DNA from: Halomonas salinarum
Lineage (GTDB): Bacteria > Pseudomonadota > Gammaproteobacteria > Pseudomonadales > Halomonadaceae
DNA: 64,000 nt
Reading direction: 5' to 3'
Assembly: GCF_012062845.1 (NCBI RefSeq)
Contig: NZ_WWNB01000004.1
Location: 1-64,000 of the forward strand
Below are positions 18,189 through 28,015 of this stretch, in pieces. How positions within the stretch are numbered: position 1 is the stretch's first letter; every line of letters starts with the position of its first letter. The notes beneath the pieces are model-generated. The model did not search any database. It saw only the letters and a program-made list of their open reading frames with translations, and was not told the origin of the DNA. The translations under genes and the position numbers were made by a program.

Positions 18189-19109
18189 ATGGCGTTTGCA
18201 CTTCGACTGGACAAGGCCATGCAGGCCAACCTGACACGCCTCGTCGATCGCCAGCTGGGTAATGCCCTTGTCGAGCTTGCCATTGAGCCAAGTGATCCGC
18301 GGCTTGCCGGTCATGTTCATCAGGTCCGCAAACGGATGAAGATGTTGCGTGGCTTGCTGCGCCTGATGCGCGACGCCATGCCTCGCGATCTCTATCATCG
18401 GGAAAATGTCGCCTTGCGTGATACAGCGCGGGCGCTGGCGGGGGCTCGCGATGCTCAGGTATGCATTGATACCTTCGATGTGCTGGTCCCTCCGGAAACG
18501 CTGGCCGAGTCGGCCAAGCAACTCACCCCCGTTCGCGAAGCGCTGGTCGCTGCGCGGGACCAAGGACTCGCCGAAACCGGTCCCGAAGCGGGTGCGGACA
18601 ACACCGCCCAGCAACTGGCGTTGGCGCATGCAACACTTGAATCGATGCGTGAGCGACTGCCGAGCTGGCGTCTCACGGCCAAGGGCTTCAAGTCCATCGC
18701 CGGGGGGCTTAAGCACGTCTATGGCAAGGGACGTAGCGCCTATGCCAAGGCCTATGCCAGTGGTGATGACGGGGATTTCCATGAATGGCGAAAGCAGGTC
18801 AAATACCACTGGTATCACGTGCGTCTGCTGAGAGCCCTATGGCCGGAGGCCATGCGTGCCCGGGCCAGGAGTCTCAAGGCTCTGGCGGAACGGCTGGGCG
18901 ACGATCACGATCTGACGATGCTAGGCGCCGCCTTGCGAAAGCTTGACGGTGTCGAGGAAGGTGTCGTTGCGGAGCTTGAGTGGCGGGCGTCCCGGCGCCA
19001 AGCCACCCTGCGCGGCGAGGCCCGTCAACTCGGGGGGCTTCTTTATGCAGAATCGCCCAAGGCCTTCTGCCGTCGCTATCGGCGCTTCTGGAAAGTGGCT
19101 AGATCATGA
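18189..19109 (+). CDS. CHAD domain-containing protein
   Basis: 306 residues rich in Arg, Ala and Leu helices with the conserved His and Arg/Lys pairs of CHAD domains: HVHQVRKRMKMLRGLLRLMR (about 37-56) and DFHEWRKQVKYHWYHVRLLR (about 197-216). CHAD domains bind polyphosphate and often associate with polyphosphate granules or follow CYTH phosphatases; no CYTH domain is attached here. AGGGGAG upstream supports the ATG at 18189 over an earlier in-frame ATG at 18138. Neighbours give no further hint. Confidence 0.88.
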   Translation: MAFALRLDKAMQANLTRLVDRQLGNALVELAIEPSDPRLAGHVHQVRKRMKMLRGLLRLMRDAMPRDLYHRENVALRDTARALAGARDAQVCIDTFDVLVPPETLAESAKQLTPVREALVAARDQGLAETGPEAGADNTAQQLALAHATLESMRERLPSWRLTAKGFKSIAGGLKHVYGKGRSAYAKAYASGDDGDFHEWRKQVKYHWYHVRLLRALWPEAMRARARSLKALAERLGDDHDLTMLGAALRKLDGVEEGVVAELEWRASRRQATLRGEARQLGGLLYAESPKAFCRRYRRFWKVARS

Positions 19110-19222
19110 ATACGGGGATTCAGCGCCTGTTGAGGCACTGGTAGAGAGAGGCAGAGACCATACGCAGACAATGGCGGCGATCAGAGAGTGTCCTGACGGC
19201 AAGGCCCTGTAGGTAGCGATGC

Positions 19223-19540
19223 CTACTTGATCAGGCGGCGCAGGCGTCTTGCCGTCATGGCGAGGCCGAAAGCACGCCCGGCGAGTCGACGGAACCCTTT
19301 CGGCCGACGCAGGCTTTGCCAGGCGAGCACCCCGGCAATGCCATAGAGTGGCGCTTTCCAGCGCTTCGCCGCATGGTAGAACGCATCGATTTTCTGGGTA
19401 GCATGACGCCAGCGCTCGGCATCCACCAACACATCGATACGCTGCTGCTCGATACGGGCTTCGAGAAGAGCCTTACGGGCAGCAATGCTTGCCATGTCGG
19501 TATCTTGGCGAACAGCGATATCAGTGGTCGGTTTGGGCAT
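19223..19540 (-). CDS. YqjK-like protein
   Basis: 105 residues with a charged helical N-terminus and a weakly hydrophobic C-terminal part (APLYGIAGVLAW), ending in basic residues. It is the last of three overlapping minus-strand genes in the order of the enterobacterial yqjD-yqjE-yqjK group and overlaps the preceding gene by 20 bases. Function unknown; assignment rests mainly on gene order and size. Confidence 0.65.
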   Translation of the reverse strand: MPKPTTDIAVRQDTDMASIAARKALLEARIEQQRIDVLVDAERWRHATQKIDAFYHAAKRWKAPLYGIAGVLAWQSLRRPKGFRRLAGRAFGLAMTARRLRRLIK

Positions 19541-19931
19541 GCTGTCGCTCCGCGTTCATGAGTTCGCGGTCAGTGGCGAGGTGTTTGAGCGTACTCTTGA
19601 GAAGCGTCGGCCGTTTGGCAAGACGACGCACCCATAGCGCCATGCCAAACCCACTGCCCAACAAGGCAATTGCGCAGGCGGCGATAGCTTCCAGGCGATG
19701 GGTATCCCAGAATACCACAACGACCAACAGCGTGAGCACGGCAAGCCCCAGCAGCAGCAGCAAAAAGCTAACGCCTGCCAGCAGCAGCAACGTGACCAAG
19801 CGTGCCTTTTCCTCTTCGAGCTCTACGACAGCGAGACGCAAGCGCGTCTCGCCGGTGGCGACCAGGCTGCCGATCAGTCGCCGGGTAGCCTCGAACACGC
19901 GTTCTGCCGGTCCTTGGCTATCAGCTGCCAT
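19521..19931 (-). CDS. Phage-holin-superfamily / YqjE-like membrane protein
   Basis: 136 residues. An N-terminal amphipathic part with VELEEEKARL (about 36-45) precedes two membrane segments (about 46-72 and 80-100) and a basic tail. This is the layout of YqjE/DUF1469 proteins. The start codon overlaps the stop of the upstream YqjD-like gene (TAATG), so they are translated together. Probably an inner-membrane stress protein acting with its neighbours. Confidence 0.8.
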   Translation of the reverse strand: MAADSQGPAERVFEATRRLIGSLVATGETRLRLAVVELEEEKARLVTLLLLAGVSFLLLLLGLAVLTLLVVVVFWDTHRLEAIAACAIALLGSGFGMALWVRRLAKRPTLLKSTLKHLATDRELMNAERQHAQTDH

Positions 19932-20263
19932 TAGCGCCGTCCGATCAACAGGCCGACCACGACGCCGACGGCGGCACCGATGCCGACGCTCGTCCAGGGA
20001 TTGTCGTTCACATACTTGTTGCAGGCATCGGCCTGTTCACGAACATTTTCCCGGGTATCGCTATAGATGCTTTCGCCTCGTGCCTCGAGGTGGGAGCGAG
20101 TGTCCTTCAGTCGCTTCTCGGCACGCTCGCGCATTTCCTTGATATTGCTACGGGAGTCATCTGCAGTAGCGTTTACCAGCTCTTCCAGCGTGTTGCTCAG
20201 GTGACTCAGGTCGCTCTTGAGCTGGTCGGTGCTGGCATCGATATTGGGCGTGCGGTTAGCCAT
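19931..20263 (-). CDS. ElaB/YqjD/DUF883 family protein
   Basis: 110 residues. A helical, coiled-coil-like region (about 10-85) precedes a C-terminal membrane anchor (TSVGIGAAVGVVVGLLIGRR). E. coli YqjD and ElaB are tail-anchored inner-membrane proteins that bind ribosomes in stationary phase. GGAGG lies before the ATG at 20263; a longer reading from 20326 lacks this site. First gene of a three-gene operon with the YqjE- and YqjK-like proteins. Confidence 0.87.
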   Translation of the reverse strand: MANRTPNIDASTDQLKSDLSHLSNTLEELVNATADDSRSNIKEMRERAEKRLKDTRSHLEARGESIYSDTRENVREQADACNKYVNDNPWTSVGIGAAVGVVVGLLIGRR

Positions 20264-20352
20264 ATAAATCCTCCTTGGACTTTTTGGAACATATCCAGCA
20301 TAGCAGCACAGGCGTGCGGAAAGCATCCCCCGCCATGCTGGTCGGCGGATGC

Positions 20353-21312
20353 CTAGCGAGTGTTGGTGAAGAAGGAGTTGAGGCTGAAGCCAATGCTAAG
20401 GCGATTGTTTTTGTGGTTGTAGTCGACCAGGCTCTCGCCATAGCCATAGTAATACTGGATGTGCCAGCGCATGCTGTCTGAGAGTGGCAGCGAATAGTCG
20501 AACTGATAACCCATATGGCCAGCACTGGGGTTGCCTCGAACCAGCAGGCTGGCTTCATGGTCCTTATTCAAACGTCGGGCCACGGTGATGTCCCCATAGC
20601 CCATGTAGCGCTCGATGTCCGGGTTATCGTCGTCCTCCGAGGATTCGGGAATCCGCCAGTAAGGTGACACATTGATGACCCAGTCACCTCGCTGGAAGAC
20701 GCTATCCAGGTAGAGCCGGTTCCAGCTGCGTGAAAGCGGCTCAGATCGACCGTTGGACTGGTGGTTAAAGGCGACCCGGTTCTGGATATTGGTCCAGCCC
20801 ATCAACGATAGGTCATTGTCGAAACTCAAGAAAAGTTCGGGTTCGAAGTTGGTTTCCCGGAAAGGCGAGGAGGCTTCTGAGTTATAGGCCTGCCACCAGT
20901 TTCGCTGAGTATAAGCGAAGTAAAAATCGCCATTATTGACGAGGATATCATCGGCCAACTTGAACTTTACACTAAACTGGAATTTGACCTCGGCATTGCC
21001 TACTGCCACATCACTGACGCTACGGAAGGCTTCCTGGTTAGGTGAGGTGTTGTAGCTCCAGGGGAACAGGTAGTTGCGGCGATAGGTGGTGATCGCGAAA
21101 GGATTGTTCTCGGATTCACTCTCTAGCTCACGCCGCTGCTCGGCTTCTTCCAGGGTACGCTGAGCGGCCAACTGCTCGGTCATGTTTTCCTGAGTCAGCG
21201 GCTGGTTGGCCGATGATTTGTTGGTCTCTACATCGTGTGCGATGGCGCCGCTGGCCATTGAGGTCATACTCACGGCCAGGACGATGACCGTGAGTGGCTT
21301 GGGCATGGCCAT
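20353..21312 (-). CDS. pldA: Outer-membrane phospholipase A1 (OMPLA)
   Basis: 319 residues with a signal peptide ending near SGAIAHD. The catalytic block is clear: FNHQSNGRSEPLSRSWNRLY holds His184, Ser186 and Asn198, matching the His-Ser-Asn triad of E. coli PldA with the same spacing. The second family block YTQRNWWQAYNS and alternating beta-strand patterns complete the barrel. The enzyme hydrolyses phospholipids displaced into the outer leaflet and depends on calcium in E. coli. It is divergent from the MscK-like gene; an acidic stretch of about 45 residues lies between the signal peptide and the barrel. Confidence 0.94.
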   Translation of the reverse strand: MAMPKPLTVIVLAVSMTSMASGAIAHDVETNKSSANQPLTQENMTEQLAAQRTLEEAEQRRELESESENNPFAITTYRRNYLFPWSYNTSPNQEAFRSVSDVAVGNAEVKFQFSVKFKLADDILVNNGDFYFAYTQRNWWQAYNSEASSPFRETNFEPELFLSFDNDLSLMGWTNIQNRVAFNHQSNGRSEPLSRSWNRLYLDSVFQRGDWVINVSPYWRIPESSEDDDNPDIERYMGYGDITVARRLNKDHEASLLVRGNPSAGHMGYQFDYSLPLSDSMRWHIQYYYGYGESLVDYNHKNNRLSIGFSLNSFFTNTR

Positions 21313-21559
21313 GTGCTGATTCCTGTCGGTCGTCTATCGAGTCCTGTTTCTACCATGCCGTCAGGCCAAGTCAATCGTTGTCGATGACACCTGGGGATTT
21401 CATGGATCAATTGAGCCGCGTTTTCCAGCGCCACCTAGCAACTGATACCTGAAGCAGCTAGATGGAAAAAGCGATGAGAGGGTGGCTGTCGAGCGCTGTG
21501 TACCCGGATTGTTATCGCGCTAGCCCAGCATAGTGTGCGGGGAACGTGGAGGACATGCG

Positions 21560-24500
21560 GTGTGGGAAAAAGATGAGGGGCGCTTTTTGCGGTGCCATGA
21601 GCCACGGTGGGTAGCCACCAGCTGTTGGTGGCTAATGCGGTGGATGCTGCTGGTCACGCTGATGGTGAGTGGGCATGCGCTGGCTCAGGAGACGCAACCC
21701 CCTGACTTGCCGGATATCGATACCCTGGAAACGCGCATTCAGGCGTTGGAGCCTGCAGAGGGGGCTACGCTTGATGATGCCGCCAAGCGTGATCTCGAGG
21801 CGCTCAAGTCGACCCTGCAGCTACTCGAGAGAATTAAGGATCTGCAGGCTGCTATGGCGACGCTTGAGCAGCGTATTGCCGATGCGCCGGCGGAGATCGC
21901 AGACCTTCAGCAAGAGCTCAAGGGTGATGGGTTCGTTGCCCCTGATTTGAGCCTTGATGAGCTTGAGGGACTGTCCGTGGATAAGCTGGACGCTCGTCTG
22001 AAGGCGTCAATGGAGACCCTGAAGGAGTATCAGGATCGCCTGAGCGAGGTTAATACCCGACTGACCAATACTCAGACGCTACCGGAGCGGGCCCAACAGA
22101 GTATTGCCGAGGCCATGCAGGCGCTTGAGAAGGGGCGTCAGGCGCTGGAAGGACTCCCCGAAGGTCCCACACGGCTTGAGCGCCGTGCAAAATCACGTCT
22201 GGCTGATCTGACCGTGCGTTATCAACAGCGCGCCTTGAGTGCCAACTCAAGGCTCCGGGAGCTCGCTCAGCTGCGACAGGAGCAACTCAACCGGCAAATT
22301 GATCGTCAGGAAGCCCGCCTCGCCAAGTTGCAGGCAGTGCTTGATCGGAAGCGACGTGCTCAGTCTGAGCAGGCAATCAAGGCGGCATCGGCCGACACCT
22401 CGATAGTGGAAAGCGAACACCCTGTGGTTCGCCAAGCGCGAGAGGTCAATAACACCTTGAGCCTGGAGCTTTTGAAAGCCACGGAGCTTGCCAATACCTT
22501 GGCGCGTGATGGACTGGACGTCAGTCGTCGGCTCGACCGGGTTCGCCAGCTACAGCAGACCCTCAATGAGCAGATCGATGCCATTCGAGGCAGCCTGTTG
22601 TTGTCGCGGATTCTGCGCGAACAAAAGCGCTTGCTGCCGCAAGTAGAGCAGCGTCGCAACCTTCAAGACGATATCGCCGATCTGCGACTCAAGCAGTTCG
22701 AGCTGGGTCGTCAGCGCGACTCGCTACGGGATATCACCGCTCTGGCCCGAGAGCGGCTGGAGACGGCCGGTGCCGAGCCAACGGAGGCGTTACTTACCGC
22801 CCTGGAGAATCTTTTTACGTCGCGTCGCGAGCTGGTCGACCAGCTAGAGCAGGCCTACGGCGAGCAACTGAGCGCAGCCATTGATCTGCAGGTCAACCAG
22901 CAGCAGCTAATGACCCTAAGCCAGCAACTGCGTGAGACCCTCGATGAACAGCTGTTCTGGGTCGCCAACAGCCGCCATCTGGGTCTGGGATGGCTGCGTC
23001 AGGTGCCGGAACGGGTGGTCGAGACCTGGACGGAAGACGCGTGGCGTTCGCTATTGCCATTGAAATGGCCGAATTCAGGCGCTCTGGTGGGCCTGTTACC
23101 GATGCTGGTGGCCATTGGGCTATTTCTGTGGCGTCCTCGCATCAAGATGCGCCTGGTCCTGCTCAACGACAGGATTGGCCACCTCAAGCATGATACCCAG
23201 GCGCTGACACCGCTGGCGATTGCACTCAATGCACTCCTGGCAAGCCCTGGACCGCTGTTGATGGCATCGCTGGGCCTTGCCCTGGTGGTTGGGACGGAAG
23301 GTATGATGACGCGCCTGGGAATGGCGCTGGTGCAGTTGTCGCTGGCTTGGGCCAGTATCGCTTGGGCGAGACGACTGCTCGTAAGGGATGGAGTAGCGGT
23401 GCGTCATTTTCTCTGGCCGCCTGCCTACGCGCAGAGGCTCTCCAGGCTATTACGCTGGCTCGGGCTGTCACTGGTGCCGGTGCTGTTGATCACCAGCCTG
23501 GCCCGCGGCAGCGAGACCACCCTGGCCGAGCACCCGCTGGCCTTGCTGCTGATGCTGGCAGGCCTTGCCAGCATGGCCGTGATTCAGAGCAAGTTGATCA
23601 CTGCCCATACGCCGCATTTTGGCATCTTGCTGTTGCGTCTGCTTATTGGCCTGACGCTGGCCGCCGTGCCATTGCTGCTGATCGGATTGATCGTGCTGGG
23701 GTATGAATACACGGCCTTGAGCCTGGTATCACGCTATGTGATGACGCTTTATCTGCTGGCCATCTGGATTGTGGTGGAGGCCTCCGTGGTCCGGGGATTG
23801 GCGGTGGCCGCGAGGCGGCTGGCTTATCGGCGGGCGTTAGCACGTCGCCACGCCTTGAAGCGCGATGAGCTTGAGAACGGCATGGACGTGGTTGAGGAGC
23901 CACCGCTGGACATGAATCAGGTCAATCAGCAGTCGCTACGTCTGTCCAAGCTCATTCTGGTGCTGGGACTTGGCCTGTTGCTGTACCTGGTGTGGGCCGA
24001 TCTGCTATCCGTGCTCGGCTACCTGGATAGGGTTGCGCCCTGGGCCGCAGATGCCAGCGCACCGGGAGAAGGCGGTGTCGCCAGCGGGGCGAGCGTTATG
24101 GATATTGCTATCGCCTTGCTGATAGTCGTCTTGACAATGATGCTGGCGCGTAACCTGCCGGGCCTGCTCGAGGTGATGGTGTTATCGAAGCTGACCCTAA
24201 AGCAGGGCAGTGCTTACGCCATTACCTCATTGCTGTCTTATGCGATCGCCGGGGGCGGCCTGGTCATGGCGCTTGGGACGCTCGGCGTGACCTGGGATAA
24301 GTTGCAGTGGCTGGTAGCAGCGCTGGGCGTGGGGTTGGGCTTTGGGTTGCAGGAAATATTTGCCAACTTCATTTCGGGCTTGATCATTCTCTTCGAACGG
24401 CCGGTGCGCATCGGTGACACCATTACCCTTGGCAATCTGCATGGCACCGTTAGCCGTATTCGTATTCGTGCTACCACGGTCATGGATTTTGATCGCAAGG

Positions 24501-24955
24501 AGATCATCATTCCCAACAAGACCTTTGTCACCGATCAGCTGATCAACTGGTCGTTGTCCGATAGCATCACACGGGTAGTGCTTACCTATGGTGTGGCCTA
24601 TGGATCGGATCTGGCACTGGTGCATCGCTTGTTGCACGAGACGGCAACCCGTAATGAGCGCGTGCTGAAAGATCCGGAACCACAGGTGTTCTTCCTGCGA
24701 TACGCGGCCAGTAGCCTGGAGTTTGAACTGCGAATTTTCGTTAACTCCCTGCTCGATCGGCTACATGCAGCTGATGAAATCAACGTCGAGATTGCCTCGC
24801 GTTTTGAGGAGCATGGTGTCGAAATCGCCTTCAATCAGCTCGATGTGCATCTGCACGATGAGAAGGGTGGGCCCGTCGAGTGGGTGGCCCCGACACGCCA
24901 CCGCGAGGCGCCATCCGCGAAGCGGGATGATGAAAAGGGCAGAGACGCACAGTGA
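21560..24955 (+). CDS. Large mechanosensitive channel, MscK/MscM-like (MscS family)
   Basis: 1131 residues from a GTG at 21560, which has GGAGG seven bases upstream (an in-frame GTG at 21533 or ATG at 21635 are alternatives). A signal peptide ends near GHALAQ. A long periplasmic coiled-coil domain (to about residue 490) is followed by about eleven membrane segments, then the MscS pore and beta domain with GLGFGLQEIFANFISGL near residue 930. The family releases solutes on hypo-osmotic shock and, in MscK, responds to potassium. The size and layout fit MscK or YjeP-type proteins; I cannot separate the two. Confidence 0.9.
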   Translation: MWEKDEGRFLRCHEPRWVATSCWWLMRWMLLVTLMVSGHALAQETQPPDLPDIDTLETRIQALEPAEGATLDDAAKRDLEALKSTLQLLERIKDLQAAMATLEQRIADAPAEIADLQQELKGDGFVAPDLSLDELEGLSVDKLDARLKASMETLKEYQDRLSEVNTRLTNTQTLPERAQQSIAEAMQALEKGRQALEGLPEGPTRLERRAKSRLADLTVRYQQRALSANSRLRELAQLRQEQLNRQIDRQEARLAKLQAVLDRKRRAQSEQAIKAASADTSIVESEHPVVRQAREVNNTLSLELLKATELANTLARDGLDVSRRLDRVRQLQQTLNEQIDAIRGSLLLSRILREQKRLLPQVEQRRNLQDDIADLRLKQFELGRQRDSLRDITALARERLETAGAEPTEALLTALENLFTSRRELVDQLEQAYGEQLSAAIDLQVNQQQLMTLSQQLRETLDEQLFWVANSRHLGLGWLRQVPERVVETWTEDAWRSLLPLKWPNSGALVGLLPMLVAIGLFLWRPRIKMRLVLLNDRIGHLKHDTQALTPLAIALNALLASPGPLLMASLGLALVVGTEGMMTRLGMALVQLSLAWASIAWARRLLVRDGVAVRHFLWPPAYAQRLSRLLRWLGLSLVPVLLITSLARGSETTLAEHPLALLLMLAGLASMAVIQSKLITAHTPHFGILLLRLLIGLTLAAVPLLLIGLIVLGYEYTALSLVSRYVMTLYLLAIWIVVEASVVRGLAVAARRLAYRRALARRHALKRDELENGMDVVEEPPLDMNQVNQQSLRLSKLILVLGLGLLLYLVWADLLSVLGYLDRVAPWAADASAPGEGGVASGASVMDIAIALLIVVLTMMLARNLPGLLEVMVLSKLTLKQGSAYAITSLLSYAIAGGGLVMALGTLGVTWDKLQWLVAALGVGLGFGLQEIFANFISGLIILFERPVRIGDTITLGNLHGTVSRIRIRATTVMDFDRKEIIIPNKTFVTDQLINWSLSDSITRVVLTYGVAYGSDLALVHRLLHETATRNERVLKDPEPQVFFLRYAASSLEFELRIFVNSLLDRLHAADEINVEIASRFEEHGVEIAFNQLDVHLHDEKGGPVEWVAPTRHREAPSAKRDDEKGRDAQ

Positions 24956-25017
24956 AGCGGGGGAGAAGGCGGTGAGGAGGGCGAAAACAACGAATAATGG
25001 CGCTCCGTCAGGGGCTT

Positions 25018-25782
25018 TTAGCCGCGACGGGCATGGAGCAGAAACTCACGGTTACCGTCGCCGCCGCGGATCGGGCTGTCCTGCCAGCCAAGCACCGTGA
25101 ACCCCTGTTCGGTGCAACAGGCGCGGATACGTGACTCGACATCGGCAAGCAGGCCCTCATCGGTGACGATACCGCGCTCGTTGACCTTGCCGGGACCGAC
25201 CTCGAATTGGGGCTTGACCAGTGACAGCAACTCCGCGCCCGGCGACAGCAACTGGCTAAGCTGCGGAAGGATCAAGGTCTGCGAGATGAAGGAGACATCC
25301 ATCACGGCGATGGACAGACCATCCGACGCGTGCTGCTCCAAGGCCTTTTGCAGCTCCGGAGAGGCCGCCATTGCCCTAGCATTGAGGCCTTCCAGGCAAC
25401 TGACGCGAGGATCGTCACGAAGCGTGGGGTCGAGCTGGTGGTGGCCAACCTCTACGCCAATAACATGCGCCGCGCCGAAGGTCAGGGCGCAATCGGTGAA
25501 CCCGCCGGTTGACTGACCAACATCGAGTACCACACGGCCCTCCAGGCACACGCCGCGCGCTTCAAGCAATGCCTCAAGTTTGAGGCCGGCCCGCGAGGCA
25601 TAGCGTTCTTCCGGGTCCTCGTCGATGATCAACGCGCTGTCTTCCGGCAGCTTTTCAGAGGGCTTGGTCAGAGGTCGTGGTTGACCGGCCAGGCTTACCC
25701 GGCCATGGCGAATCAAGCGCTGGGCACGTGAGCGGCTGCGCACCAGGCCCAGGGAGACAAGCAGTTGGTCGAGTCGAATCAT
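25018..25782 (-). CDS. tlyA: TlyA family rRNA 2'-O-methyltransferase
   Basis: 254 residues. An S4 RNA-binding domain (MIRLDQLLVSLGLVRSRSRA, about 1-60) is followed by an FtsJ-type SAM methyltransferase with VLDVGQSTGGFT (about 85-96) and the Lys-Asp-Lys-Glu catalytic pattern (Lys in YASRAGLKL, Asp in AVMDVSFIS, Lys in LVKPQFEVG). TlyA methylates cytidines of 16S and 23S rRNA in mycobacteria. Some members were named hemolysins in error. Stands alone, tail to tail with the channel gene. Confidence 0.92.
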   Translation of the reverse strand: MIRLDQLLVSLGLVRSRSRAQRLIRHGRVSLAGQPRPLTKPSEKLPEDSALIIDEDPEERYASRAGLKLEALLEARGVCLEGRVVLDVGQSTGGFTDCALTFGAAHVIGVEVGHHQLDPTLRDDPRVSCLEGLNARAMAASPELQKALEQHASDGLSIAVMDVSFISQTLILPQLSQLLSPGAELLSLVKPQFEVGPGKVNERGIVTDEGLLADVESRIRACCTEQGFTVLGWQDSPIRGGDGNREFLLHARRG

Positions 25783-25918
25783 GCGGCCTCTGGCCTAAAG
25801 GAAGGGAAGTATAGGCAGAGGATTATACGCAAGGCGGCCACCGGTAGAGAATCCCGGCGGCCGCACTATTGAAGTGGATGGATAATGGTGAGGCTGGTTA
25901 GGTCGCTGGTGCCAGCTA

Positions 25919-27970
25919 TCAGATCTCTGGCGGCACCTGACCACTGCTTGCCTGCAGCTCGGCATTGGGAATGCGATCCTTGCCCCAGCTTCGATGAATA
26001 TAGCCTGTCACCCGGTCGAGTTCCTCCTGGGTGATCTTGGCAAGCTCACCTGGCTCCAGCGGATCAAAGTGATAGATGTACAGGCGCGACACGAACTGCT
26101 CGAAGGGCAGTGAAGACTCGCCGAAGCGCTCACCATGATCCGAGGTGCTCACCTTGATGCCGTCGCCCCAATCCTGACCGCTGTCGTTATTGGGATTGAA
26201 GAAATAGACCCGCATCTCATCGTTGGGATCGAGATTGGCGCGCAGGATCGTGATGGCATGCCAGCCAATGAAACGTGCCGACGTATCGGTCACGGCGATG
26301 CCGGCCGGTTGTGGATGAATCAGTGGCTGATTGCCGTTGTAGAACGGGTGATAACTGGCATAGAAGTGGCGCAGAAAGTCATCCAGATCCTGCAGTTTCC
26401 CGGTTGCCACATCAACGTTGATGCGAAAGCCTCGGCCCGACCACCAGCCGTGGAATTCCGGGTTGACCCAGCGGTGCGGGTCGCCCTCACGGCCGATGCA
26501 GCGACGGCCCATTTCCGCATAGATACGGTCCAGATGCGGCACGACGATCAACGACACCGGGTCGAGGTCGGTGGGCAATGTCTGGGCCACACCGGAGAGG
26601 CTCGCCATGGAGGATAGAGGCATACCTTCAAAGTGCATGATGATGTCGTCATCACGCGCGCCCCAGGCAACCATTTGCAGCAGATAATCCGGGTCGTTGT
26701 AGGCCCACATCGACAGCGCACGCGCCGACTGACAGGTCGGATTATTGCCCTGTCCCACACCCAGCGGCAGGCCGAGCATGCACAAGACGCCTTCCAATAG
26801 CCGGGCTCTGGGCGAGACACCTTCCCCGAAGGCCAGGTTCAGGCGGGCCTGAGACCAGTCGGACAGCGTCAGGCTCAGCTGGCGCCACATGGCGGGTGCT
26901 ACCGGGGGTTGGTAGAAAATACCGCGCTCAAGCGTTAGCGCCAGGCCGTAGACGGCTTGAGAGGTTTCCGGATAGATGCCGCCACGAATCAGCGCGTGGA
27001 CGAGTTCGTGGTAGCACAGCAGGCAGTCGCGGCCGGTGGACGACAGTCCCAGCGCTTCCGCCAGCAGGTGGTCGCTATGCTCAAGCAGATAGCGCAGTAG
27101 CACCGGGTGATAGGCCGATACCAGGCCCGTATCGTGCATGGCACGCGCAAAGCCGGTGGCTTCCCCCTGCAGGGCCGCGCTGTCCATGCTGCTGAGTCGC
27201 TCACGGTATACCTCAAGCCCCGGGTCTTCGCGAGACGCTCGGGTAGGGCCAAATAGCGAGCTGACCAGGCGGTCTGCCCCCTGGCCGCTGCCCCCCAGAT
27301 CAATATCCGGGTTGGCCTGGCACAGGGCGATCTGCGTGATCATCTGCTTGATGGAATCCACCTGAATAGGACGCTGTTCCAGCATCCGCCAGATTTCCTC
27401 GATCAGATGATCGATAATGTGTTCGTAGCCGATGCGCTCGGACATATGCCGAAACAGATGGCGTGGAATCTCGGCCAAGCGGCCCTGCGTTTCTCGCTCG
27501 GCTTCGGTAGGGGCGCCAAACAATAACCTGAGATTCAGTGCCATCGTCTGGGTCAGGTAGTGATGCGCCTGCTCCAGAGAAATCAGTGGGTGAAGGTAAT
27601 CACCCTTGGCCACGGCCAGCAGCCGAAGCTCGCTAAGCGATTCGATCACCACCATGTTGGGATCGGGACTCGTTAGCGCATGGGTTGTGAGTGACGGGAC
27701 CAGGTGCTGAGGTGTTTCCCAGTCAGACCCTACAAAGACGCCCGCCTCTTCGAGAGCACGGCCGCGCTGTTCGATGGCCGCACAGCCGCCTTCCTGCAAC
27801 ATCACCCGCCGGGCAGTATCAAGCACTCTGGGGAGTTTGCCCGGCTTGGCGAAGTCGCGTGCGTTGTTGAGCAGTGTGATGGCGTCATCCAGATTCTTTA
27901 AAAGACCAGCGAGCTTGTCGCTGGCCTCCAACGCATCACTGCTAGTTGTCGTGTCACGTGGCGTTGTCAC
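25919..27970 (-). CDS. Uncharacterised 683-residue protein with papain-like catalytic residues
   Basis: I do not recognise a named family. No signal peptide or membrane segment is seen, so it is probably cytosolic. The C-terminal half shows a possible papain-like set: Gln407 and Cys413 in GQGNNPTCQSARAL (the same six-residue Gln-to-Cys spacing as papain), His571 in GWHAITILR, and Asn592 in YFFNPNN. A separate CLLCYHELVH stretch (Cys316, Cys319, His321, Glu322, His325) looks like a metal site. The N-terminal about 300 residues are helical. GTG start with AAGGAG five bases upstream. It lies 45 bases after the ATP-grasp gene, so the two form an operon. It may be an amidohydrolase or transamidase acting on the ligase product; this is inference. 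Confidence 0.6.
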   Translation of the reverse strand: MTTPRDTTTSSDALEASDKLAGLLKNLDDAITLLNNARDFAKPGKLPRVLDTARRVMLQEGGCAAIEQRGRALEEAGVFVGSDWETPQHLVPSLTTHALTSPDPNMVVIESLSELRLLAVAKGDYLHPLISLEQAHHYLTQTMALNLRLLFGAPTEAERETQGRLAEIPRHLFRHMSERIGYEHIIDHLIEEIWRMLEQRPIQVDSIKQMITQIALCQANPDIDLGGSGQGADRLVSSLFGPTRASREDPGLEVYRERLSSMDSAALQGEATGFARAMHDTGLVSAYHPVLLRYLLEHSDHLLAEALGLSSTGRDCLLCYHELVHALIRGGIYPETSQAVYGLALTLERGIFYQPPVAPAMWRQLSLTLSDWSQARLNLAFGEGVSPRARLLEGVLCMLGLPLGVGQGNNPTCQSARALSMWAYNDPDYLLQMVAWGARDDDIIMHFEGMPLSSMASLSGVAQTLPTDLDPVSLIVVPHLDRIYAEMGRRCIGREGDPHRWVNPEFHGWWSGRGFRINVDVATGKLQDLDDFLRHFYASYHPFYNGNQPLIHPQPAGIAVTDTSARFIGWHAITILRANLDPNDEMRVYFFNPNNDSGQDWGDGIKVSTSDHGERFGESSLPFEQFVSRLYIYHFDPLEPGELAKITQEELDRVTGYIHRSWGKDRIPNAELQASSGQVPPEI

Positions 27971-28015
27971 GCAGACTCCTTGTATCAGACTTGCATGCTT
28001 TCTATGTCCTTGGTG

